Shown piece by piece: positions 1 through 5,352 of a DNA stretch of 5,496 nt (within the stretch, counting starts at the first letter, position 1; each line of letters begins with the position of its first letter). The notes below the pieces were generated by a model. That model did not search any database and was not told the DNA's origin. It saw only the letters and a list, made by a program, of their open reading frames with translations. Position numbers and translations under genes: made by a program. This stretch comes from a bacterium (GTDB lineage: Bacteria; Hydrogenedentota; Hydrogenedentia; Hydrogenedentiales; SLHB01), in the NCBI GenBank assembly GCA_024231375.1, contig JAAEQP010001706.1, positions 1 to 5,496 on the forward strand. Direction: 5' to 3'.

Positions 1-28
1 CTTGTAGGTAGGCGCTCGCCGATGAGAG

Positions 29-50
29 ATCCCTCGACTTCGCTCGGGAT
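29..50. repeat. Small palindromic repeat (ATCCC...GGGAT)
   Basis: ATCCC (29-33) pairs with GGGAT (46-50) around a 12-base centre. The wording around it (CCCTCGACTTCGCTCGGGAT) resembles short dispersed palindromes that recur in intergenic DNA of many uncultured bacteria. That resemblance is from memory; only one copy lies in this window, so repeat status is an inference. Confidence 0.35.
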
Positions 51-94
51 GACGTGGAGGTGGTGTCCGTCCGTGGAACAGGAGCGAAAACGCC

Positions 95-133
95 GGGACT
101 GACCCAGCGAGCGTAGCGAGACGGGTCTGTCCC
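95..133. repeat. Long imperfect hairpin / palindromic element
   Basis: The left arm GGGACTGACCC (95-105) pairs with the right arm GGGTCTGTCCC (123-133), giving 10 pairs of 11 with a single central T-T mismatch. The 17-base loop contains the near-repeat GCGAG/GCGTAGCGAG. The mismatch is symmetric and the arms are G+C-rich, as in REP-like or other small palindromic mobile elements. Four T residues follow shortly after (139-142), so the structure could also act as a weak terminator reading rightward. However, no gene is seen ending just before it and the T tract is not adjacent to the stem. Confidence 0.6.
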
Positions 134-143
134 TGGCCTTTTC

Positions 144-183
144 GTGGGCTTCGTAAACAGCTTGTGGGCTTCTTAAACAGCCC
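144..183 (+). repeat. Two tandem 20-bp units
   Basis: The unit starting GTGGGCTTCGTAAACAGC at 144 is repeated at 164 as GTGGGCTTCTTAAACAGC, exactly 20 bp later. The first 18 bases differ at one position (G153 versus T173). Two copies of this length could be the remnant of a local duplication or a pair of protein-binding sites on the same helix face, since 20 bp is about two turns. No partner protein can be assigned. Confidence 0.7.
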
Positions 184-245
184 CGCTGTCCCCGCTCATC
201 GCGGTCTGCGCGTGAGAGACTGAGACTCCCTCAACAGCCCCGCTG
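176..245 (+). repeat. 13-bp direct repeat AACAGCCCCGCTG, two copies
   Basis: AACAGCCCCGCTG occurs at 176-188 and identically at 233-245, with starts 57 bp apart. The first copy overlaps the end of the second 20-bp tandem unit. The two repeat families are therefore interlocked, which suggests that the spacer grew by segmental duplication. Confidence 0.6.
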
Positions 246-325
246 ACTCAAGCCGAATCTCCGCAACAGGCGGACATGCGCTCCTGCCCCCCTTGCCCTC
301 CTCCTATCGCTCCTTCCTCCACCGG

Positions 326-355
326 TTGCAGCCCGCCGCGGCCATACGCTATACT
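326..355 (+). promoter_or_regulatory. Weak sigma-70-like promoter candidate
   Basis: TTGCAG (326-331) and TATACT (350-355) are separated by 18 bases, an acceptable sigma-70 arrangement with a good -10 box and a poor -35 box. It points rightward into the left end of the insertion sequence. It may once have served a gene that the insertion displaced, possibly the kinase gene now beginning at 1827. There is no supporting conservation or downstream ribosome binding site before the element, so this stays a candidate. Confidence 0.22.
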
Positions 356-437
356 CCTGGCAGTAACGGATTTGGCGGCATCGTCGGTCCCGGTGTGTCC
401 GTCGGATGCCTCCGCGTTACGCCTACGGCGAAACCGC

Positions 438-455
438 CTGAGTAATCCCCAGTTT
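438..455 (+). repeat. Left terminal inverted repeat of the insertion sequence
   Basis: CTGAGTAATCCCCAGTTT at 438-455 is the inverse complement of 1651-1668 except at one base (A444). It lies 4 bp beyond the transposase stop codon. Unlike the right repeat it lacks a GATC site, reading AATC instead. Confidence 0.92.
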
Positions 456-459
456 GGTT

Positions 460-1557
460 CTATGTGGGAGTTCTGACCAGTTTCAAGATCGCCATGGCGA
501 CCGTGGTGCGCCCAATGAACTCGATGAAGAGATTTCCTGTGGCTGCCAGGGATAGAGCGCGGTTCTTCGCGGTATTCGCCTTGAGCTGTTCACCGAAGTT
601 CTTTGTCTCGGCGAAGGCACCGAAGGCGCACAGAAGAATGTAGGCGACTATGACGATGATGAAGTGCGTCGCCGTGCGTTGCAGGGAGGTGAGTTTCACT
701 TCGTCCATGCCCAGCCCCCACTTGCGGTTCTTGAGGTCACGGAACATGGTCTCGGTCCACCAACGCTTTTGGTAGATAGCCACAATCTTCTTGGCCTCCG
801 CATCTTCAATGTTGGTAATGAGATACCACGGTTCGTCGGCGTCTCGATGGAAGACGGTGACCAAACGCAAGCGCGTCTTGTTCTCGTCCTGGTCTTCTCC
901 CATGGTGCCCCAGCCCCAGTCTTTGGGGCGATACCCTCGCCGTATCCCCAGTTCGGGGATGGTGCCGATGTGATGCTCGGTTTCGACATAATGATTCTTG
1001 GATATTCGCTGCACGAACCGCCATCCCCACTTTGTGACATCGCTTATCCAGCGCTCGTTTCCGAAACCCCGGTCTGCGACGATAACGGGCTTGACGCCGG
1101 GGGGGCACATGGCGTGCAACTGTCGCAGAATCTCTTGCTCGGCTTGGATGAGAGTCCCCTTACTTTCAGTCCCGAGTTTGGTCGAATTGATGGTGATGGC
1201 GTGAAACGGCATGGACCGTCCGTCTCGGGGAATGGAAAGGACAAGTTGTTCGAAGGCGTGACGGTCAGTCCAATCGACGAGTACGAAAGGGTGCTGGTCT
1301 TCGCCACGCAGGATATTGAACAGCGTCTTGGAGATAGCCAAGCTCTCCAACTGCTCATTGGCCAAGAAGCGATCCACCCTTTTAATCCGGTGCTTTGCGA
1401 TGGCTGGACCATCCATGGCGCGACCCAGCGCCAACACGCCAACCCCTTTCATCTTCATCGCCCCAGCCGCAATATGCGCCAAGGCCTTGCGCCGTGAGCG
1501 ACGCACATCTTGCAGATTGCGGTCCAACCACTTCATAATCTTGCTCGGGCCAAACAT
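460..1557 (-). CDS. IS4-family (IS10-group) DDE transposase
   Basis: This 365-residue protein is the transposase that cuts and joins the ends of the surrounding insertion sequence. The DDE triad is visible: D95 in VLVDWTD, D162 in VIVADRGFG and E269. E269 falls in the IS4 signature Y262-x2-R265-x3-E269-x6-K276 (the YREK motif), followed by GLGMDEVKLTS. The N-terminal LGRAMDGPAIAKHRIKRVDR segment (residues 44-63) and the C-terminal LKANTAKNRALSL segment resemble the matching parts of IS10 transposase. Length and motif spacing are normal and no frame break is seen, so the enzyme is probably functional. The ATG at 1557 is supported by AGGAGG seven bases upstream. A TATACT box lies at 1605-1600 on the same strand, but without a recognisable -35 box. 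The long opposite-strand frame at 664-1497 is a shadow of this gene. Confidence 0.95.
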   Translation of the reverse strand: MFGPSKIMKWLDRNLQDVRRSRRKALAHIAAGAMKMKGVGVLALGRAMDGPAIAKHRIKRVDRFLANEQLESLAISKTLFNILRGEDQHPFVLVDWTDRHAFEQLVLSIPRDGRSMPFHAITINSTKLGTESKGTLIQAEQEILRQLHAMCPPGVKPVIVADRGFGNERWISDVTKWGWRFVQRISKNHYVETEHHIGTIPELGIRRGYRPKDWGWGTMGEDQDENKTRLRLVTVFHRDADEPWYLITNIEDAEAKKIVAIYQKRWWTETMFRDLKNRKWGLGMDEVKLTSLQRTATHFIIVIVAYILLCAFGAFAETKNFGEQLKANTAKNRALSLAATGNLFIEFIGRTTVAMAILKLVRTPT

Positions 1558-1564
1558 GGTAGAT

Positions 1565-1570
1565 CCTCCT
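1565..1570 (-). promoter_or_regulatory. Ribosome binding site of the transposase gene
   Basis: AGGAGG on the minus strand is a perfect Shine-Dalgarno core, seven bases before the ATG at 1557-1555. It fixes that start over the internal Met at residue 8. Such a strong site is unusual for transposases of this group, where translation is often kept low. Confidence 0.85.
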
Positions 1571-1650
1571 GCTGACGTTGGTTTTGGTCGACTTGCGCCA
1601 GTATACAGAGCGAAAAACTATGTTTGGCCCTTGTTCATGCACCTATCCAG

Positions 1651-1668
1651 AAACTGGGGATCACTCAG
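1651..1668 (-). repeat. Right terminal inverted repeat of the insertion sequence
   Basis: Read on the minus strand this is CTGAGTGATCCCCAGTTT, matching the left end in 17 of 18 positions. It lies on the promoter side of the transposase. It contains a GATC site at 1659-1662, a Dam methylation target in organisms that have Dam. In IS10 a GATC in the inside end makes transposition sensitive to methylation; whether that applies here is unknown. Confidence 0.92.
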
Positions 1669-1826
1669 ATTGCCTCGTCCCGTTGTTGATTGACAGGATA
1701 GGCAGTTGATAGACTCCGGCCGGTGCTGTCGCCGGAAACGGCATTTCTCGCTACCTACCCGGTTCTGTGGCCTTTCCAAGTTCGCCGACCTCTTGGCGGA
1801 ACGTATTTACGGGACAGGAGTTGTGC
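1669..1826 (+). promoter_or_regulatory. Upstream and leader region of the kinase gene
   Basis: This 158-bp stretch separates the right end of the insertion sequence from the kinase start. A perfect TTGACA occurs at 1690-1695, only 21 bp from the element. Its best partner, TAGACT at 1710-1715, leaves a 14-base spacer, too short for a good sigma-70 promoter. The word GTTGAT occurs at 1685 and again 20 bp later at 1705. Nearer the gene, GTTCGCC (1780-1786) can pair with GGCGGAAC (1795-1802, one bulged G) across an 8-base loop, a leader hairpin 13 bases before the ribosome binding site. The real promoter cannot be fixed from the sequence alone. Confidence 0.4.
1816..1820 (+). promoter_or_regulatory. 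Ribosome binding site that sets the kinase start
   Basis: AGGAG ends six bases before the ATG at 1827. The frame stays open further upstream to a GTG at 1767, but that codon has no Shine-Dalgarno sequence and the extra 20 residues are not kinase-like. The ATG at 1827 is therefore the preferred start. Confidence 0.8.
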
Positions 1827-3176
1827 ATGGTCAACGTGCTCACGGAAGGACTGTCGCTTGGCGGACGATTCGATCTCGTCCGTTTGGTGGGCCGTGGCGC
1901 GGTGGGCAATGTCTGGCTTGCACGCGACTCGCATCTTGAGAATGAGGAGACGGCCTGCAAGATTCTGAATGCCGAGTTCGCCGAGAACCGGGGCGCGGTC
2001 GCCGATCTCAAGCGTGAGGTCTTACTGACGCGCCGCTTGCGTCACCCCGGCATCGTGGCTGTGTACAGCTTCTGGGACATGCCCGAGGCCCGGTTCATCA
2101 CCATGGAGTACGTGGACGGCTGCAACCTGGAAACCGTGATGGCCGAACGAGCCACCCCTTTTTCTCTAGGCGAGATTGTCCCGTGGATTGACCAACTGGG
2201 AGACGCCCTCGAGCACGCGCACCGGCAAGGCGTACTCCATCGCGACGTCAAGCCGGCCAACATCCTGCTCGGGCCGGACGGGCGCGTGCATCTCGCCGAT
2301 TTTGGCATCGCACGGTTGGCGCGTGAGACACGAAACCGGCTTTCCGGGCAGACCACGAGCGGCACGCTCATGTATATGAGTCCCGAGCAACTGCAGGGTC
2401 AAGTGACGGATGTGCGCAGTGACCTGTACAGTCTTGCGGCCACGACATACCATCTGCTGGCCGGACGGCCGCCGTTCTACGAGGGGGCAGTGGTGACCCA
2501 GGTGCAACTGAAAACCGCTCCGCCCATCGAGGGAATCCCCGAGGACGTGAACCGGGTGCTTCTATCGGCCCTGGCCAAAGACCCATCGCGGCGACCGGCG
2601 TCCTGTAGCGTGTTCTGCGAGGAGCTGCTGTACACCGCCTATCGGGCCGATCCCAACGCCCGCTCGCAGCAGCAGGCCCAAGTGACCCGGAACGCAGACC
2701 CGGAACGGGAGACCGTTCGGCTGCCCGTGTTCCGGCCGGTGCCGGAGACCAAACGGCTGGGCGTGCTGCTTCGAGAGGCGGGATCGATCACGGAAACCCA
2801 ACTCGAAGAAGGACTGGACCTACAGAAGTCTTCAGGGCTCGCCTTGGGCGCAGCCCTCATCGCACTGGACTACGTGGACGAGTCCGACGTGGTCCGGGCA
2901 CTGGGAAATCAACTCCAAATCCCGGCCGTCGCACTCGATGACGAACCCATCGGTGGCGAGTTGACTGCCGCATTCCCGCGCGACATGGCAGAACGCTGCC
3001 TGTGCGTCCCCCTCCGGCGAGGCGCCGAGGGGTTGGTAGTCGCCACGTCCGAACCGCTGGACCTCAACGCCATGACGGCCGTCGAGGAGGCGTGCCAATG
3101 CCCGGTGGAACTGCGGGTCGCCACGGAATCCGCGATTCGCCGAGCCATCGACCGGTTGTACGGATTGGCCTCGTAG
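1827..3176 (+). CDS. Ser/Thr protein kinase fused to an MshEN/GspE-N (predicted c-di-GMP-binding) domain
   Basis: This 449-residue soluble protein has two modules. Residues about 13-268 are a complete Hanks-type kinase: glycine loop G22-x-G24-x2-G27, ATP-anchoring K45, helix-C E64, catalytic loop HRDVKPAN (D140, N145), DFG at 158-160, Thr/Ser-rich activation loop (T176, T177, S178, T180), SPE at 185-187, D199 and R256. All key residues are present, so activity is expected. After a polar linker (about 269-308), residues 309-447 match the N-terminal domain of GspE/PilB/MshE ATPases. Residues 310-333 fit the RLGxxLxxxGxxxxxxLxxxLxxQ c-di-GMP motif exactly. The second copy (339-362) keeps L340, G341, L344, L359 and Q362 but has D348 for the usual Gly and V355 for Leu. 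No ATPase module, membrane segment or PASTA repeat follows. The inferred role is a cytoplasmic kinase gated by c-di-GMP or by docking to a secretion/pilus machine; substrates are unknown. Its stop lies 3 bp from the convergent hydrolase stop. Confidence 0.92.
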   Translation: MVNVLTEGLSLGGRFDLVRLVGRGAVGNVWLARDSHLENEETACKILNAEFAENRGAVADLKREVLLTRRLRHPGIVAVYSFWDMPEARFITMEYVDGCNLETVMAERATPFSLGEIVPWIDQLGDALEHAHRQGVLHRDVKPANILLGPDGRVHLADFGIARLARETRNRLSGQTTSGTLMYMSPEQLQGQVTDVRSDLYSLAATTYHLLAGRPPFYEGAVVTQVQLKTAPPIEGIPEDVNRVLLSALAKDPSRRPASCSVFCEELLYTAYRADPNARSQQQAQVTRNADPERETVRLPVFRPVPETKRLGVLLREAGSITETQLEEGLDLQKSSGLALGAALIALDYVDESDVVRALGNQLQIPAVALDDEPIGGELTAAFPRDMAERCLCVPLRRGAEGLVVATSEPLDLNAMTAVEEACQCPVELRVATESAIRRAIDRLYGLAS

Positions 3177-3179
3177 CGG

Positions 3180-5318
3180 CTACCTCACCGGGAACCGTTC
3201 GGCCCGGATGGCGTACGCATCCCGGTGAATGGATTTGGCCGCGCCCACCAACTCGGGATAGGGCACGTCGACCACGTTCACGAACCCAATGTTGTAGTTC
3301 TCGCCATCGAACCAGCGGCCCGTGTTGGGCTCATCCACGTACTGGAACCAATGGCACCCCACGAACGCGGGGCTCTCAACCACACTGCGAACGTACGTCG
3401 CGTAGCTAGAAGCCCGTTCGGCCTGGTTGGCGGTCCCCACGAGCCCTGTGTGGAACATGCCGCGGTCCAACGCGCCGAAATGGAACTCGCCGATCACCAG
3501 CGGTTTGCCCAAATCCTTGTCGCCCGTGAACTCCTCGGGCGGGATGGCGTTGTAGTAGAGGTTGAAGCTCACCACGTCGGCCACGTCGGCACACGCCCGC
3601 ATGACGCCCTCTGGCGCGTGCCCCGAAAATCGGCACCCCAGGTACAGGTGGTTGGGCGCGTGCTGCTTCAGCGCATCGCGCACCAACTCGAAATACCGCC
3701 GTGCGAACGCGTACTCAAAGGCGTCCAGATCTTCCTGACAGGCGCCGTTGCGCTCAGCGGGTATGCGGAGACCGTCCCAATCGGCCGCATCGGCGCCCCA
3801 GGCTTCGTTCAGTTTCTCAAGCGATCCATACTTGGCCTTCAATTGATCGATCTGAGCGATTCGGCAGGGCTGGTCAGGCGGACTTGCCAGCGTACCCTTG
3901 GTGACGCCGTGCCACGACGCTTCGTTGTCGACGAAGTAACCGATGCACAAGGGGTTGGAGCCGTAACGCTTCGAGGTCGGTGTCACGGACCGAACCACGG
4001 CCTCCGCGTAGCCGGGATCGTACACGTCAGGCAGGGCCGACCAATACCCGCCGCCCGCGTCAATACGGCGCAGATCGCCTCCCACACTCGCGCTGACCAC
4101 GAAGGGCACCGTGCTGTTGTCCAGCACATCCTGTTGCGACCAGTTCGCCACGGTGTTGAATCCCCAGTCCCGCAGCCGGGCGTAGGTTGTGTCGCGCCAG
4201 CGCGCGGACCAGTTCTCGCCGTATCTGCGCATCAGATTGGCGCAGTAAAAGCTGTACGTACGTCCTTCGCCGTTGACGGGATCCGCCCCGCTGTGGGCGC
4301 CCGACACCTGACCGAGAAACCCCGCCAGGGGGTCGCCGCTATCGGCCTCGGGCAACCACTCGAACCAAGGCTCCCGCTTCTCGATGAACGTTTGCTGCCA
4401 CGTGCCGACGCAGTCCATCCCGAACGACAGGAACAGCCGGCCTTCCGGTGTCACGAGCCACCATGCACCGTTGACGCGTTCCGTCCGGAACCAGCCCGTC
4501 GCTTCGAGGGCCGGACCGTCTGCCCACCCGCCGAACCGGTCGCGGCCCGCCATGCGCGGGGCCGCATCGAGTCCCGCCAGCTCCGAATCGCGTGCCGCGG
4601 CCAGTTCCTTCTCCGAATGGACCTTGCCGGGCCAATCCGCATGCACGTACTGGCCAAATTTGTCCACGAACGGCATGGGCACCAAATCCGCCACGTCGCC
4701 GCCCTTCCCGTAGACACGGATGTTCGAGATGATGAGACGGTGCGGTTTGGACGGCCGCGGAAGAAACACCTGGAACGCCGTGACCCGCGACGGGTCCAGA
4801 TCGCCGCCAGCGGCTACCGGCCCCTGCTCGGGAATCCCCCGCATGCCCCAGAAGGGGCCGCTGTCCGACCGGAACTGGGCGCGGACCGTGGTCGTGGCGC
4901 CAGGCAGGGCCGAGGCGCTGATGGTGATGCAGTTGCTCGCGCCATCCCCACCGGCGTTGTCCACCCGGATGGCAAGTTGGACGGTCTGGGGCTCGGGGTT
5001 ATACACGTCTATGGCAAGCCCTACATGGCCGCTCCAATCCCAGGGGGCGTCCGGCGCCTTGAAGAACACGTTGGGCCAATCCACGACCGTGTACTGCACA
5101 TCCAGCGCCGCCTGCCCGTCGTGTTCGACCACCGCGGCCTCGACGTTGTTCTGGGTCAGGATCGGAGGCAGCGCGCCGGGTTTGAGTTCGATGACGGGCT
5201 CTTCGTTCCCGTAGAGATTCGCACCGGTCATGACTGCTGCCTCCGCTAGAGAGCACACCATGGCGACGCCTATCATCGCGGCCAGAACACGCGGTCTTCT
5301 CGTACGCACACACGTCAT
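3180..5318 (-). CDS. Secreted GH50-like glycoside hydrolase (beta-agarase-type)
   Basis: This 712-residue exported protein probably cleaves beta-linkages in a galactan such as agarose or a related polysaccharide. A signal peptide is clear: an Arg-rich start, a hydrophobic core at about 11-23 and an AEA cleavage site near residues 25-27. Residues about 58-205 look like a beta-sandwich carbohydrate-binding-type domain. Residues about 255-705 form the catalytic barrel, starting with FRTERVNGAWWLVTPEGRLF and SFGMDCVG. The expected acid/base is E466 in GYFVDNE and the nucleophile E611 in VIGEFHFGALDRGMF. The ending CHWFQYVDEPNTGR plus DGENYNIGFV is typical of agarase-like proteins in this group. 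Both glutamates are present and the length suits the family. The ATG at 5318 has AAGGGGAG seven bases upstream; reading the same frame back to 5435 would add 39 non-hydrophobic residues overlapping the upstream gene. Substrate is uncertain because GH50 relatives in these phyla are mostly uncharacterised; another clan-A family is the alternative. Confidence 0.85.
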   Translation of the reverse strand: MTCVRTRRPRVLAAMIGVAMVCSLAEAAVMTGANLYGNEEPVIELKPGALPPILTQNNVEAAVVEHDGQAALDVQYTVVDWPNVFFKAPDAPWDWSGHVGLAIDVYNPEPQTVQLAIRVDNAGGDGASNCITISASALPGATTTVRAQFRSDSGPFWGMRGIPEQGPVAAGGDLDPSRVTAFQVFLPRPSKPHRLIISNIRVYGKGGDVADLVPMPFVDKFGQYVHADWPGKVHSEKELAAARDSELAGLDAAPRMAGRDRFGGWADGPALEATGWFRTERVNGAWWLVTPEGRLFLSFGMDCVGTWQQTFIEKREPWFEWLPEADSGDPLAGFLGQVSGAHSGADPVNGEGRTYSFYCANLMRRYGENWSARWRDTTYARLRDWGFNTVANWSQQDVLDNSTVPFVVSASVGGDLRRIDAGGGYWSALPDVYDPGYAEAVVRSVTPTSKRYGSNPLCIGYFVDNEASWHGVTKGTLASPPDQPCRIAQIDQLKAKYGSLEKLNEAWGADAADWDGLRIPAERNGACQEDLDAFEYAFARRYFELVRDALKQHAPNHLYLGCRFSGHAPEGVMRACADVADVVSFNLYYNAIPPEEFTGDKDLGKPLVIGEFHFGALDRGMFHTGLVGTANQAERASSYATYVRSVVESPAFVGCHWFQYVDEPNTGRWFDGENYNIGFVNVVDVPYPELVGAAKSIHRDAYAIRAERFPVR

Positions 5319-5325
5319 ATCAGGA

Positions 5326-5333
5326 CTCCCCTT
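5326..5333 (-). promoter_or_regulatory. Ribosome binding site of the hydrolase gene
   Basis: AAGGGGAG on the minus strand ends seven bases before the ATG at 5318-5316. It decides the start: the protein then opens directly with a signal peptide, which the longer reading from 5435 would bury. The site lies in the 34-bp gap after the upstream gene, consistent with translation from a shared mRNA. Confidence 0.8.
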
Positions 5334-5352
5334 GCGATGCCGCCATGAGTGG

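Larger units (their letters stand above)
1..437. other. Repeat-rich non-coding region left of the insertion sequence
   Basis: No convincing gene is visible here on either strand. The only open frame of any length, about 66 codons from 276 on the plus strand, has no ribosome binding site, is dominated by Pro, Ser and Arg, and runs straight through the left end of the insertion sequence. The stretch instead contains a small palindrome near 29-50, a long imperfect hairpin at 95-133, a 20-bp tandem pair at 144-183, a 13-bp word found twice (176-188 and 233-245), a pyrimidine-rich tract at about 286-321, and one weak promoter-like site near 326-355. This pattern is typical of a spacer that has collected dispersed palindromic elements. 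The region ends abruptly at the inverted repeat at 438. Confidence 0.7.
438..1668 (-). mobile_element. Complete IS4-family (IS10-group) insertion sequence
   Basis: This 1231-bp element is bounded by 18-bp inverted repeats with one mismatch and contains a single full-length DDE transposase on the minus strand. The termini begin CTGAGT and share the CTGA...ATCCCC pattern with IS10 ends. Together with the transposase similarity, this places it in the IS10 group of the IS4 family. The transposase stop codon lies 4 bp inside the left repeat, and its start is 93 bp from the right repeat, so the element is compact. IS10-type elements normally create 9-bp target duplications, but the flanking nonamers (CGAAACCGC at 429-437 and ATTGCCTCG at 1669-1677) do not match. 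The copy therefore looks intact in its coding part, while its insertion site has been rearranged or has drifted. Confidence 0.93.

Noticed and set aside
144..245. Possible CRISPR array
   Set aside because: There are only two tandem copies with no unique spacer between them, the repeat lengths are inconsistent, and no cas gene is nearby.
276..476. Short plus-strand open frame running into the insertion sequence
   Set aside because: It has no ribosome binding site, low-complexity Pro/Ser/Arg composition, and a stop supplied by the mobile element.
664..1497. 277-codon open frame on the plus strand opposite the transposase
   Set aside because: The minus strand carries a transposase with complete DDE and YREK motifs. 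The opposite frame has no ribosome binding site or recognisable motif and is a shadow.
1600..1628. Transposase promoter with a TATACT -10 box
   Set aside because: The -10-like box is good, but the sequence at the expected -35 position is GCCAAA on the minus strand, far from consensus, so it is not listed as a promoter.
1767..1826. GTG start at 1767 for the kinase
   Set aside because: It has no Shine-Dalgarno sequence. The ATG at 1827 has AGGAG at six bases and leads directly into the kinase fold.
3188..3207. CCGGG/CCCGG hairpin as a terminator for the kinase gene
   Set aside because: It has a five-base stem, no T tract on either side, and lies inside the hydrolase coding region.
3225..5249. 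674-codon open frame on the plus strand opposite the hydrolase gene
   Set aside because: It lies wholly antisense to a recognisable glycoside hydrolase. Its predicted product is Arg/His/Val/Pro-rich with no domain pattern, as expected from the third-position G+C bias of the real gene.
5308..5318. Lipoprotein signal in the hydrolase leader (Cys at residue 22)
   Set aside because: The residues before the Cys (AMV) do not fit a lipobox, which needs small residues at -1, and an AEA signal peptidase I site follows.
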